Source: Streptomyces sp. (GTDB lineage: Bacteria; Actinomycetota; Actinomycetes; Streptomycetales; Streptomycetaceae). Taken from it: a DNA stretch of 33,870 nt. How positions within the stretch are numbered: position 1 is the stretch's first letter; each line of letters begins with the position of its first letter. Made by a program: the position numbers and the translations under genes. The stretch lies in NCBI GenBank assembly GCA_013362785.1, contig JABFVM010000474.1, positions 1 through 33,870 of the forward strand, written 5' to 3'. This document shows, piece after piece, positions 24,492 to 32,824 of the stretch. The notes below the pieces were generated by a model. That model was not told the DNA's origin, made no database searches, and worked only from the letters and a program-made list of their open reading frames with translations.

Positions 24492-25109
24492 ATGTGTCCC
24501 ACCAGCGGCGCACGTCGGCGGGGGCCGTACGCGACGACGCCGGCCCGGCGTAAGCAGATCGTGCGGGCGGCGCTGGCGGGTTTCGCCGAGCACGGCTACG
24601 AGCGCGCCTCGCTGCGGGACATCGCGGCGCGGGCGGGTGTGACCCATGCCGCATTGCTGCGCCACTTCTCGGGCAAGGAGGAACTGCTCCTCGCCGCCCT
24701 GGCGCAGCGGGAGGCGGACGAGGAGGAGGCCGCGGCGCGCATCATGGCATCCGGTACGGCAGGGCCGGCCGTGCTCGGCGCGGTCATGGCCGACGAGTTC
24801 GCCAACCCGGACTACCAGCGCAACTGGCTGTCCCTGACCATCGCCGCGACCAACCCGGACCACCCCGCGCACGAGTACTTCCTCAGCCGGCGCGAGCGCA
24901 TGCGGACGCGGTTCCGCGACGCCACCCTGCGCACGGCGCACGACAGCGCGGACCTGACGGCGGACGAGCAGGTCGTGATGGTGCTCGCGATGCTCGACGG
25001 GCTGCGGGTCCAGGCCCTGCTCGACCCCTCGCAGGACGTGCTGCACCTTCTCGAGATCTTCATGCGGACGGTCATCGGCCCTGCCCCGGCCGAGGAGGAC
25101 CACGGCTGA
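24492..25109 (+). CDS. TetR-family transcriptional regulator
   Basis: 205 residues. The N-terminal DNA-binding domain is clear: RKQIVRAALAGFAEHGYERASLRDIAARAGV leads into the recognition helix THAALLRHFSGKEELLLAAL at about residues 50-69. The C-terminal ligand domain is helical and divergent, as usual. The ATG has AGGAGG 5 bp upstream. It is divergent from the SDR at 23505, and the symmetrical 24394-24416 element lies between them. I infer local repression of the SDR with release by that enzyme's substrate or a related compound. Confidence 0.93.
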   Translation: MCPTSGARRRGPYATTPARRKQIVRAALAGFAEHGYERASLRDIAARAGVTHAALLRHFSGKEELLLAALAQREADEEEAAARIMASGTAGPAVLGAVMADEFANPDYQRNWLSLTIAATNPDHPAHEYFLSRRERMRTRFRDATLRTAHDSADLTADEQVVMVLAMLDGLRVQALLDPSQDVLHLLEIFMRTVIGPAPAEEDHG

Positions 25110-25246
25110 GCACCGTGACAGCGGCCGGCCCCCCGTCGGGGGTGTCGCTGAGTACACCCGGCAAGACGGGTTCTGCGCCCAATGTGGTCGGCTCGCCCGC
25201 TCCGTAGCTTCTTCGGCAGGGCACAGGGAGTGCCGGACGGAGAGTG

Positions 25247-26038
25247 ATGGCGATGTTTCGGGCAGGCTCGCGAGGTACGCACGACAAGGGACCCGCCGCC
25301 GAGGCGCTGCGGCTGGTCAAGGTCACCAAGACCTACGGTGCGGACGACAGTGCCGTGACCGCTCTGGACGGGGTCACCCTCGGGCTCGGGCGGGGCACCT
25401 TCACCGCGGTGATGGGGCCTTCCGGTTCCGGCAAGAGCACCCTGCTGCACTGCGCGGCCGGGCTCGACCGGCCCGACAGCGGGATCGTGCGCGTGGACGG
25501 CACCGAGCTGACCGGGGGCGGCGAGGCCGAGCTGACGAAGTTCCGGCGGGGCCGGATCGGGTTCGTGTTCCAGCAGTACAACCTGTTGGAGACGCTGACC
25601 GTCGCGCAGAACACCGTGCTGCCGCTCAAGCTCGCCGGGCAGCGCGTCGACCGGCGGCGGGCCCGGGAGATCCTGACCTCCGTCGGCCTCGGCGACCGGC
25701 TCGGACACCGCCCCGACCAGCTGTCCGGCGGTCAGCGGCAGCGCGTCGCGATCGCCCGTGCCCTGGTGACCGAGCCCCGGGTGATCTTCGCGGACGAGCC
25801 GACGGGCGCCCTGGACACCCGCAGCGCACGCGATGTGCTGCGACTGCTCCAGCAGGCGGTGCGGGTGCACGGCCGGACCGTCGTGATGGTGACCCACGAC
25901 CCGGTCGCCGCCTCCTACGCGGACTCGGTGCTGTTCCTGGCCGACGGCCGGCTGGCGGGCCGGATGGACGCGCCGACACCGGACGCGGTGGCCGAGCGGC
26001 TGGCGCACCTCGGCGACGACGTGGCGCTGGGGGTGTGA
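25247..26038 (+). CDS. ABC transporter ATP-binding protein, MacB/LolD type
   Basis: 263 residues. One ABC domain has Walker [10 protein letters not shown], the Q-loop FVFQQYNLL, signature LSGGQRQR, Walker [13 protein letters not shown] and the switch histidine in VMVTHDP. FQQYNLL and ADEPTGALD are typical of the MacB/LolD branch, which drives lipoprotein or peptide export or relays envelope signals instead of importing nutrients. Start choice is uncertain: GTG 25244, ATG 25247 and ATG 25253 are all possible, and I took 25247 because GGAG lies 4 bp upstream. It ends 3 bp before the permease gene. Confidence 0.92.
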   Translation: MAMFRAGSRGTHDKGPAAEALRLVKVTKTYGADDSAVTALDGVTLGLGRGTFTAVMGPSGSGKSTLLHCAAGLDRPDSGIVRVDGTELTGGGEAELTKFRRGRIGFVFQQYNLLETLTVAQNTVLPLKLAGQRVDRRRAREILTSVGLGDRLGHRPDQLSGGQRQRVAIARALVTEPRVIFADEPTGALDTRSARDVLRLLQQAVRVHGRTVVMVTHDPVAASYADSVLFLADGRLAGRMDAPTPDAVAERLAHLGDDVALGV

Positions 26039-26041
26039 GCG

Positions 26042-27352
26042 ATGTTCATGCTGGCCATGCGGTCGATCCGGCACCGCCCCGGGCGGTTCCTCGCCACTTT
26101 GCTGTCCGCGTTCCTGGGCGTGGCGATCATCATGACGTTCAACTCGATGCACGACACGGCGGCACAGGACGGCGTCGACTCCACCAGCGCGGAGACCCTG
26201 TCCACCGCGGCGGGCGTCGTCGGCGGCTACGGCACCCTGCTGGTCTTCTTCGCGGTCGCCTCGACCCTGACGGTCAACGTCCGTCAGCGCACCGCCGAGT
26301 TGGAGCTGCTGCGCTGCTCGGGGGCGACTCCGGCGCAGCTCAAGCGGATGGTCGTGGGTGAGGCCGTGGTCGTGGCCCTGGTGGGCGCGGCGCTGGCGAT
26401 CGGGCCGGCGATGCTGGGCGGCCGGGTCCTGCTGGAGGTGTTCCAGGACAGCGGCCAGGTCGCCGGGTCCGTCCATCACTCCTTCGGGCCGATCGCGCTG
26501 ATGACGGGCATCGGCATCACCCTGCTCGCGTCGGCGGGCGCCGCCTTCCTCGCCGTACGGCGGGCCACGCGCGAGCATGAAAAGCGGGGCGGGGCACGGA
26601 AGTTCCTCGCGTATGCCGCGCTGCTCACCGGTGCGGCGTCGGCGACCTCCACCTTCGCGTTCTCGGCGACCGACGGGGCCCTGATGGCGCCGCCCGCCTA
26701 TGGGGCGATCCTGCTGTCGGTGGGCTTCGCGCTGATGGCGCCGCGGCTGCTGGAGGGCGTGCTGGACCGGCTGCCGCTGAACGGGGCGAGCGGCTGGCTG
26801 GCCGTACGGAATCTGCGGGAGCGGGCCGGCCGGCTGGCCGGGATCCTGATGTCGCTGATCCTGTTCACGGCGGTCGCCACGGCCACGCTCACCATGCAGG
26901 CGGTGGAGAGCGACGCCGTCGAGGCCTCGGGCCTGACGAAGTCGATCGACGCGAAGAACCTGGAGACGCTGAACTTCACGGTCGTCGGCATCATCGTGGT
27001 CTTCGTCTGCGTGATGCTGGTCAACTCGCTGTACGCGGCGACCAGTTACCGCGGCCGGGAGTTCGGGCAGCAGCGGCTGGCGGGGGCCACGCCGGGGCAG
27101 GTGCTCGGGACGGTCGGTGTCGAGGGGCTGATCCTGACGGTCACGGGCGTCTTCTTCGGCGCGCTGGCCGCGTTCGCGGGGATCATCCCGTTCACCGTGG
27201 TCCGCTCCGACGGGGTGCTGCCGGGTGAGGTCTACGGCGTCGGCGCGGCGGTCGTCGCGGTCGGGGCGGCGGTGACGCTGGGGACCAGCCTGGTCACGGG
27301 GCGGCGGATGCTGCGGACACCGGCGGTCGGGGCGGTCGGCACCGCCTCGTGA
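26042..27352 (+). CDS. FtsX-like ABC transporter permease
   Basis: 436 residues with about eight membrane segments. Two FtsX-type blocks are visible: one around residues 60-180 (VRQRTAELELLRCSGATPAQLKRM is the coupling helix that meets the ATPase) and a second around residues 315-430 (YRGREFGQQRLAGATPGQVLGTV). It lacks the large external domain of MacB and is about half the length of many streptomycete FtsX-like permeases, so it is probably a compact form. It follows its ATPase by 3 bp and ends at a strong terminator. The substrate is unknown; antimicrobial-peptide or antibiotic resistance is a common role of relatives, which I cannot confirm here. Confidence 0.92.
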   Translation: MFMLAMRSIRHRPGRFLATLLSAFLGVAIIMTFNSMHDTAAQDGVDSTSAETLSTAAGVVGGYGTLLVFFAVASTLTVNVRQRTAELELLRCSGATPAQLKRMVVGEAVVVALVGAALAIGPAMLGGRVLLEVFQDSGQVAGSVHHSFGPIALMTGIGITLLASAGAAFLAVRRATREHEKRGGARKFLAYAALLTGAASATSTFAFSATDGALMAPPAYGAILLSVGFALMAPRLLEGVLDRLPLNGASGWLAVRNLRERAGRLAGILMSLILFTAVATATLTMQAVESDAVEASGLTKSIDAKNLETLNFTVVGIIVVFVCVMLVNSLYAATSYRGREFGQQRLAGATPGQVLGTVGVEGLILTVTGVFFGALAAFAGIIPFTVVRSDGVLPGEVYGVGAAVVAVGAAVTLGTSLVTGRRMLRTPAVGAVGTAS

Positions 27353-27368
27353 GAGCTGCGGGACGACG

Positions 27369-27399
27369 AGGGGCGGCCACTGCCGGTGGCCGCCCCTTT
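27369..27399. terminator. Bidirectional terminator between FtsX permease and TetR genes
   Basis: A perfect 12-bp GC-rich stem (27369-27380 with 27386-27397) has a 5-base loop and is followed by further T residues. It lies between two convergent genes, 16 bp after the permease stop, and can serve both directions. Confidence 0.8.
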
Positions 27400-27430
27400 C
27401 CATGCCGGCCCCCGTCCCAGACCCCCCGCG

Positions 27431-28000
27431 TCAGCTCACGGCGGCCGCGTCCAGCAGGGTGGTCACCGTCGGCACGGCCAGCCCGGCCAGCGTCTCGACC
27501 CGGGCCCCCGCCCGCGCGCTGGCTCCGTCGAAGACCAGCATCAGCTGGCGGGCGAGCAGCTCAGGATCCCGTGCCCCGCCCTCCTCGGCCTGCGTGCGGA
27601 AGTAGCCCTTCAGCCGCTCCTTCGCCCCACGGGCGACCACGCTCGCCGGGTGTTCCGGGTCCTTCAGCTCGACCAGTGCGGCGAGGTAGGGGCAGCCCCG
27701 GTAGGCGGGCTCGGTGGACGCCTTCTCCAGGCGTTCGAAGACGCGCAGGATGCGCTCGCGGGGCGTACCCGGGGGCTGCGAACCGGGTGTCAGCTGCGCC
27801 TCGTACACCGGCAGCCGTCGCTCCAGGCTTGCCGCGAGTACCTCGTCCTTGCTCGTGAAGAGCTGGTACATGGACCGTTTCGAGACCCCGGCCGTCCGGC
27901 ACAGCGCCTCGACGCCGATGGAGACGCCCTCGCGGTAGAAGAGCTCGGCCGCCGCGTCGAGGAGCCGGTCCCTGGTGGACGCCTTGTCGGTTGTGGCCAT
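27431..28000 (-). CDS. TetR-family transcriptional regulator
   Basis: 189 residues from the ATG at 28000. The N-terminal helix-turn-helix is RDRLLDAAAELFYREGVSIGVEALCRTAGVSKRSMYQLFTSKDEVL (recognition helix near residues 40-48, KRSMYQLF). The C-terminal domain has the YRGCPYLAALVELKDPEHPA block common in TetR proteins that guard oxidoreductase genes. A GTG at 28024 would add eight residues. No good Shine-Dalgarno precedes the ATG; GAGG is 13 bp away inside a palindrome (28004-28020). An 18-bp operator-like element lies at 28032-28049, and better copies stand before the SDR/MDR pair 3 kb away. Confidence 0.92.
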   Translation of the reverse strand: MATTDKASTRDRLLDAAAELFYREGVSIGVEALCRTAGVSKRSMYQLFTSKDEVLAASLERRLPVYEAQLTPGSQPPGTPRERILRVFERLEKASTEPAYRGCPYLAALVELKDPEHPASVVARGAKERLKGYFRTQAEEGGARDPELLARQLMLVFDGASARAGARVETLAGLAVPTVTTLLDAAAVS

Positions 28001-28003
28001 AGG

Positions 28004-28020
28004 GGCGAGGTTACCTCGCC
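28004..28020. promoter_or_regulatory. Perfect palindrome immediately before the TetR start
   Basis: GGCGAGGTTACCTCGCC is a perfect 8+1+8 palindrome ending 3 bp before the ATG at 28000 on the minus strand. As RNA it would hide the only nearby GAGG and could reduce translation; as DNA it could bind a protein. Confidence 0.45.
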
Positions 28021-28031
28021 GCACCCCAGGA

Positions 28032-28049
28032 GGAAACCGATCGGTCTAC
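28032..28049. promoter_or_regulatory. Operator-like element upstream of the TetR gene
   Basis: The sequence matches GGAAACCGATCGGTTTCC at 16 of 18 positions and keeps the central ACCGATCGGT. It is 32 bp upstream of the TetR start and 117 bp upstream of the MoxR start. I infer an autoregulatory site of the TetR protein. Confidence 0.65.
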
Positions 28050-28111
28050 CACCTTCCGGTACCCGGAACCCGCATGACATCATCGGTGAACAAGCGCTTA
28101 GATAGGCCCTC

Positions 28112-28136
28112 GGGCGGTCCTGACTCCTGACCGCCC
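28112..28136 (+). other. Leader hairpin before the MoxR gene
   Basis: GGGCGGTC (28112-28119) and GACCGCCC (28129-28136) form a perfect 8-bp stem with a 9-base loop, 29 bp before the TTG start of the MoxR gene. No T-tract follows. It may be an mRNA leader structure or the remains of a terminator. Confidence 0.4.
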
Positions 28137-28165
28137 CCACTGTCGCCGCCGATCTGGAGGCCCCG

Positions 28166-29023
28166 TTGTTCACATCCGTCGACGACGTCTCCGCACGTCT
28201 GGCCGAGACCGGCTATCTCGCCTCGCCCGCGGTCGCCACGACCGTCTTCCTCGCCGACCGCCTGGGCAAGCCGCTCCTGGTGGAGGGCCCCGCCGGGGTC
28301 GGCAAGACGGAGCTCGCGAAGGCCGTCGCCGAGGTCGCCGGGGCGCGGCTCGTGCGTCTGCAGTGCTACGAGGGGGTCGACGAGTCCCGGGCGCTGTACG
28401 AGTGGAACCACGCCAAGCAGCTGCTGCGCATCAGCGCGGGCCGCGACGAGACCTGGGACGAGGCGCGCACGGACATCTTCAGCGAGGAGTTCCTGCTCAC
28501 GCGTCCGCTGCTGACGGCCATCCGGGGCGACGACCCGAAGGTGCTGCTGATCGACGAGACCGACAAGGCGGACGTCGAGGTGGAGGGCCTGCTCCTGGAG
28601 GTGCTCAGCGACTTCCAGGTCACGGTCCCCGAGCTGGGCACCATCACCGCGACACGCCGCCCGTTCGTCGTGCTCACCTCCAACGCGAGCCGGGAGCTGT
28701 CCGAGGCGCTGCGCCGCCGCTGCCTCTTCCTCCACATCGGCTTCCCGGACGAGGAGTTGGAGCGCCGGATCGTACGGCTGAAGGTGCCGGGCCTCGACGA
28801 GGCACTGGCCCGCTCGGTCGTACGGGTCGTGGGCGCGCTGCGGGCGATGGACCTGCGGAAGGTGCCGTCGGTCGCGGAGACCATCGACTGGGCGCGCACC
28901 CTGCTCGCGCTCGGCGCCGACACGCTGGACGAGACGGTCGTGCAGGCCAGTCTCGGAGTGCTCCTCAAGCATCAGGACGACGTCCTCAAGGCGGGCGCCA
29001 AGCTCGACCTGGACGCCCTGTGA
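28166..29023 (+). CDS. MoxR-type AAA+ ATPase
   Basis: 285 residues. Walker A is GPAGVGKT (residues 41-48), Walker B is VLLIDETDKAD near residue 130, sensor 1 is VLTSNASRELSEALRRRC, and the helical lid follows. MoxR ATPases act as chaperones that mature or activate other protein complexes, working with VWA-domain partners. The TTG start has GGAGG 5 bp upstream. The stop overlaps the next start as GTGA, so the ATPase and VWA protein are translationally coupled, the typical MoxR/VWA arrangement. No obvious client gene stands next to the pair. Confidence 0.94.
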   Translation: MFTSVDDVSARLAETGYLASPAVATTVFLADRLGKPLLVEGPAGVGKTELAKAVAEVAGARLVRLQCYEGVDESRALYEWNHAKQLLRISAGRDETWDEARTDIFSEEFLLTRPLLTAIRGDDPKVLLIDETDKADVEVEGLLLEVLSDFQVTVPELGTITATRRPFVVLTSNASRELSEALRRRCLFLHIGFPDEELERRIVRLKVPGLDEALARSVVRVVGALRAMDLRKVPSVAETIDWARTLLALGADTLDETVVQASLGVLLKHQDDVLKAGAKLDLDAL

Positions 29024-30378
29024 CCACGCCCGCGGGCGTCGCGGAGCGGCTGACGTCCCTCGTCGGGGCGCTGCGCGCGCACGGCATCCGGATCGGCACG
29101 AGCGAGACGGTGGACGCGGCGCGGGCGATCGAGGCGCTCGGGCTCATGGACCGGGAGCAGCTGCGCGAGGGCCTGGCGGCGACGCTGTTGCACGGACCCG
29201 GCGGGCGGCAGGTGTTCGACCCGGTCTTCGACCTGTACTTTCCGCGGGGTGTCGGCGCGCCGGAGCAGAAGACGGCGGGCCGGGACGCGCTGCGCGAGCG
29301 GCTGGCGGAGGCGCTGGCCGCCAACGACCAGGCGCTGATGGGCCGGTTGGCGGTCGAGGCGGTGGACGGTTTCGGCGGCTACGGTTCCGCGCCGGGGTCC
29401 GACGGCTGGTCGTCTTACCAGGCGCTCGAACGGCTGCGTCCGCAGACCCTGCTCGCCCGTGTGCGTGACAACGTCCGGGCGCGGGGCGGGAGTTCGGGGT
29501 TCGCCGACCGGCTCCTTGAGGACGAGATCCGGCAGCGCATCGAGGTGTTCCGGGCACTGGTGGCCGCGGAGGCGCGGCGCCGGGTCGCCGAGCGGCGCGG
29601 CCGGGACGAGATCGCCCGCCGGGCGGTGACGCCGACCGCCGACCGGGTCGACTTCCTGTACGCCGGGAAGGCCCAACTGGCCGAGCTGCGCAGGGCCGTG
29701 GCGCCGCTCGCCCGCAAGCTCGCGACCCGGCTCGCGGCCCGTCGCCGCCGCGCCGCCCGGGGCTCGATCGATCTACGGCGGACCCTGCGCGGTTCGCTGT
29801 CGACGGGCGGTGTGCCCATGAAGCCGGTGCTGCGCCGACGGCGTCCCGTCCGTCCCGAACTGGTGCTGCTGTGCGATGTGTCGGGCTCGGTGTCCGGTTT
29901 CTCGGACTTCACGATGCTGCTGGTGCAGGCGCTGCACGACCAGTTCAGCAAGGTGCGGGTGTTCGCCTTCGTCAACCGGATCGACGAGGTGACGGGGCTG
30001 CTCGAACACGGCCGCGCCGACCCGGAGGGGCTCGGCGCCCGCATCGAGGCGGAGGCCAGGCTGACCGGCTATCACGGCAGCAGCGACTACGGCATGGCGC
30101 TGGGCGAGTTCGCGGAGCGGTACGGCGACGCGGTCGGCCCGCGCACGACCGTGTTCGTCCTCGGGGACGCCCGCACCAACATGAGCGACCCGAACCTGCC
30201 GGCGGTCCGGCAGATCGCCGAACAGGCGCGCCGGGTCTACTGGTTGAACCCCGAGCAGCGCTCCCTCTGGGGCACCGGCGACTCCGTCGCGCCCGCCTAC
30301 GCCGAGCTGGTCGAGATGCACGAGTGCCGCACCGCCCGGCAGCTCGGGGCGCTGGTGACACGACTGCTGCCGGTGTGA
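29020..30378 (+). CDS. VWA domain protein, CoxE-like
   Basis: 452 residues from the overlapping GTG. The N-terminal 200 residues are helical and rich in charged residues. An Arg-rich linker (LAARRRRAARG, then KPVLRRRRPVRPE) precedes a von Willebrand A domain of the CoxE type starting near residue 280. The metal-ion-dependent adhesion site is complete to the eye: DVSGS at Asp286-Ser290, a Thr in LTGYHGSSD, and Asp in VLGDARTN. Such proteins pair with MoxR ATPases in metal insertion or complex assembly, as in CO dehydrogenase maturation. No carbon-monoxide dehydrogenase genes are in this window, so the client is unknown. Confidence 0.92.
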   Translation: MTTPAGVAERLTSLVGALRAHGIRIGTSETVDAARAIEALGLMDREQLREGLAATLLHGPGGRQVFDPVFDLYFPRGVGAPEQKTAGRDALRERLAEALAANDQALMGRLAVEAVDGFGGYGSAPGSDGWSSYQALERLRPQTLLARVRDNVRARGGSSGFADRLLEDEIRQRIEVFRALVAAEARRRVAERRGRDEIARRAVTPTADRVDFLYAGKAQLAELRRAVAPLARKLATRLAARRRRAARGSIDLRRTLRGSLSTGGVPMKPVLRRRRPVRPELVLLCDVSGSVSGFSDFTMLLVQALHDQFSKVRVFAFVNRIDEVTGLLEHGRADPEGLGARIEAEARLTGYHGSSDYGMALGEFAERYGDAVGPRTTVFVLGDARTNMSDPNLPAVRQIAEQARRVYWLNPEQRSLWGTGDSVAPAYAELVEMHECRTARQLGALVTRLLPV

Positions 30379-30437
30379 TCGGGCGGCGGTCCGCGGCCCC
30401 GGAGTGATCGGACGACGCTGAGCTGGCCTGCTGCGAG

Positions 30438-31142
30438 CTAGGCAACGGCGAGCTGCGGGTAGAGGACGGCCGGGTCTGCCGCCAGGCCCGCCTTGACCTG
30501 CCGTGACAGATCATCGGCCAGGACCTCGTAGGCGCCCGACGCGATCCCGTCGAGTGCCTGGGCGGCGACGCTCTCCGGCGTGGCCTTGGGCGCGTCGACG
30601 GCGGCGGCCAGGTCGGTGTCGACGTAGCCGACGTGCAGACCGGTGACGTCGATGCCGCGCGGCTTCAGGTCGAGGCGCAGTGAGTTGGTCTGCGACCAGA
30701 GGGCGGCCTTGGACGCGCTGTAGGAGCCGGCGAGGCCGAGCCATGACAGCACGGAGTGGACGTTGAGGACGTGGCCACCTCCGTTGCGCTCGATGACGGG
30801 GACGAAGGCCCGGGTGACCAGGAGCGGTCCGTAGAAGTTGGTCTCGAACTCGCGGCGGACGTCCTCGACGGGCGAGTCCAGGAAGTTCGCGTTCACCGAG
30901 GCGCCCGCGTTGTTGATCAGCAGGGTGACGTCCTGCGCCCGCTCGGCTGCGGCCGCGACGGAGGCGGGGTCGGTCACCTCCAGGGCGAGCGGCACGGCGT
31001 CCGGGTGCGTCACCGTGCGCGGGTCGCGGGCGGTGGCGTACACCTTCCGCGCGCCCCGCTCGTAGAGGGCGGCGACCAGGGCGCGGCCGATGCCGCGGCT
31101 GCCGCCGGTGACCAGGGCGACGGAACCTTCGATGGCGGTCAT
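30438..31142 (-). CDS. Short-chain dehydrogenase/reductase (SDR)
   Basis: 234 residues. TGGSRGIG near residues 12-19 is the cofactor loop, NNAG is present, and the catalytic Ser...YSASK set (VHSVLSWLGLAGSYSASK) is complete. YATARDP after the second strand has a basic residue where NADP-preferring enzymes have one. The ATG at 31142 has GGAG about 8 bp upstream. Two copies of GGAAACCGATCGGTTTCC or a near variant lie 29-76 bp upstream, so it is the likely main target of the TetR protein at 27431-28000. It is convergent with the VWA gene, with 59 bp between them. Confidence 0.93.
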   Translation of the reverse strand: MTAIEGSVALVTGGSRGIGRALVAALYERGARKVYATARDPRTVTHPDAVPLALEVTDPASVAAAAERAQDVTLLINNAGASVNANFLDSPVEDVRREFETNFYGPLLVTRAFVPVIERNGGGHVLNVHSVLSWLGLAGSYSASKAALWSQTNSLRLDLKPRGIDVTGLHVGYVDTDLAAAVDAPKATPESVAAQALDGIASGAYEVLADDLSRQVKAGLAADPAVLYPQLAVA

Positions 31143-31170
31143 GGGACTCTCCCTCGCAATTCACCACGTC

Positions 31171-31188
31171 GGAAACCGATCGGTTTCC
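31171..31188. promoter_or_regulatory. Perfect 18-bp operator palindrome, site 1
   Basis: GGAAACCGATCGGTTTCC is a perfect 18-bp palindrome in the divergent region between the SDR (starts 31142) and the MDR gene (starts 31322). A second copy starts 30 bp further on, so the centres are three helical turns apart. Confidence 0.75.
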
Positions 31189-31200
31189 ACGACCAGAAGC

Positions 31201-31218
31201 GTAAACCGATCGGTTTCC
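31201..31218. promoter_or_regulatory. Operator palindrome, site 2
   Basis: GTAAACCGATCGGTTTCC differs from site 1 at one base. The inner 14 bp (AAACCGATCGGTTT) are perfectly symmetrical. With site 1 it could hold two TetR dimers on the same face of the DNA, and it lies 104 bp before the MDR start, so both divergent genes may be controlled. Confidence 0.72.
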
Positions 31219-31321
31219 TCCGGGCAAGGAGAGGGCTTGACCCTGGCGAAAATCAGGGTCGGTCCCCGATGGTCCGTACGGCGGGGATTTCCTAGGCTCG
31301 CCAAGAGCGGAGGGGGATCCC

Positions 31322-32299
31322 ATGAAGGCAGTGATTCAGGATCGGTACGGCTCGGCGGACGTCCTGGAGTTCAGGGACGTCGACCGGCCGGTGCCGGCGG
31401 CCGACGAGGTGCTGGTGCGGGTGCACGCGGCCTCGGTCAACGCGTACGACTGGCATCTCATGCACGGCGACCCGGTGATCGGGCGCGCCATGATGGGGTT
31501 CCGCAGGCCCAAGGCGCCCGTGCGGGGCCGGGACTTCGCGGGCGTGGTAGAGGCGGTGGGCGCCGGGGTCACCGGGTTCAAGCCGGGCGACGAGGTGTTC
31601 GGGGAGGCCGACGGCGCGTTCGCGGAGTACGTGTGCGCGCGGGACGGCGCGGTGGGCCCGAAGCCGGCCAACCTCACCTTCGAGCAGGCGGCGGCGATAC
31701 CGCTGGCGGGGAACACCGCCCTCATCGGACTGCGCGACGTCGCACGGGTACAGCCGGGTCAGACGGTCCTGGTGAACGGCGCCTCGGGCGGTGTGGGCAC
31801 CTTCGCCGTACAGCTCGCCAAGGCGTACGGCGCCGAGGTGACGGCCGTGTGCAGCACGAGGAACGTGGACCTGGTCCGGTCACTCGGGGCGGACCGGGTC
31901 ATCGACTACGAGCAGGAGGACTTCACCCGGGGCGAGCGGCGCTACGACGTGGTGCTGGACCTGGTGGGCAACCACTCGCTGGCGGAGTTCCGGCGCGTGG
32001 TCACCCCCGCCGGGGCGCTCGTCCTGTCGGGCGGAGGGGTGTACGAGGGCGGCAGCTTCGTCGGACCGATGGGCCTCTTCCTCAAACGGCGGCTGGTGGC
32101 GCCCTTCTCGCGCCACCAGCGGCTGCTCGAAATATCGGCCCGGCAGAGCAGGGCGAACCTCGCGGCGCTGCGGGAGCTGGCCGAGTCCGGGAAGATCGCC
32201 CCGGTCGTCGAGCGGACGTATCCGCTGAGCGAGGCCGCCGAGGCCATCCGGTACCTGGAGGTGGAGCACGCGCGCGCGAAGATCGTCGTCACCGTGTGA
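31322..32299 (+). CDS. MDR-family NAD(P)-dependent alcohol dehydrogenase / quinone reductase
   Basis: 325 residues of the medium-chain dehydrogenase/reductase superfamily. The N-terminal GroES-like domain has GRDFAGVVEAVGAGVTGFKPGDEVFG. The nucleotide-binding domain has VLVNGASGGVGTFAVQLAKAYGAEVTAV. The catalytic-zinc cysteines and the structural-zinc cysteine group of zinc alcohol dehydrogenases are absent, so it belongs with the zinc-free quinone/enone reductases. GGAGGGGG lies 5 bp before the ATG. It is divergent from the SDR and shares the region with the two TetR-type operators. Confidence 0.92.
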   Translation: MKAVIQDRYGSADVLEFRDVDRPVPAADEVLVRVHAASVNAYDWHLMHGDPVIGRAMMGFRRPKAPVRGRDFAGVVEAVGAGVTGFKPGDEVFGEADGAFAEYVCARDGAVGPKPANLTFEQAAAIPLAGNTALIGLRDVARVQPGQTVLVNGASGGVGTFAVQLAKAYGAEVTAVCSTRNVDLVRSLGADRVIDYEQEDFTRGERRYDVVLDLVGNHSLAEFRRVVTPAGALVLSGGGVYEGGSFVGPMGLFLKRRLVAPFSRHQRLLEISARQSRANLAALRELAESGKIAPVVERTYPLSEAAEAIRYLEVEHARAKIVVTV

Positions 32300-32322
32300 C
32301 GCGCCGGGCGCTCCGGTCGGCA

Positions 32323-32682
32323 CTACTTCGGCTTCGCGTACTCCCTCGCCGTCTGCCCCTGGAAGTCGTAGACCACGACCTGCTCGTCGCCCACGACCCA
32401 GGCGTCATGTCCGGGCGAGCACACGAAGACGTCCCCGGGACCGACTTCGGTCTCCCCGCCCTCGTCCATGGTGATGTGCATACGGCCCTGGACCATGTAG
32501 CAGTTGTGGTGCATCTGACAGCTCTCGGTGCCCGCGAGCGGGCCCACGGACTCCGACCAGCGCCAGCCCGGCTCGAAGGTCGCCACGGCGAAGTCGAGAT
32601 CCGTCATGTGGACCGCTTCGAGGTGCCCGCGGGGGAAATCACGCCGCTCGTCCGGCTTTTCGAGGGGCTTCACTTCCAACAT
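32323..32682 (-). CDS. Cupin-domain protein
   Basis: 119 residues, a single small beta-barrel. MHHNCYMVQGRMHITMDEGG and VGPGDVFVCSPGHDAWVV correspond to the two conserved cupin motifs with possible metal-binding histidines. The start at 32682 (MLEVKPLEKP) has GGGAG 6 bp upstream; sequence further upstream in this frame is Arg-rich and not protein-like. It is convergent with the MDR gene (22 bp apart). The frequency of cupins as sugar, acid or unknown-function proteins prevents a specific role from being named. Confidence 0.9.
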   Translation of the reverse strand: MLEVKPLEKPDERRDFPRGHLEAVHMTDLDFAVATFEPGWRWSESVGPLAGTESCQMHHNCYMVQGRMHITMDEGGETEVGPGDVFVCSPGHDAWVVGDEQVVVYDFQGQTAREYAKPK

Positions 32683-32824
32683 GACGTACTCCCTTCCGGC
32701 CGCGGTCGACCGCGGCCGGGGCCGGATTCCCCGACGGCCCTGGGCACCGCCGCGGGCGGGCCGACCCCCTTGCCACTCCATGGTCCGCCCGGCCACCCGG
32801 GGCCGCCAATCGGCAGATGCCCGC

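Noticed and set aside
25130..25142. CCCCC/GGGGG hairpin after the first TetR gene as a terminator
   Set aside because: It has only 5 bp of stem, a 3-base loop and no following T-tract, so it is too weak to call.
24812..27403. An 863-codon open frame on the minus strand
   Set aside because: It is opposite the TetR, ABC ATPase and FtsX genes. Its sequence is rich in Arg, Gln and His without any domain, so it is a GC-driven shadow.
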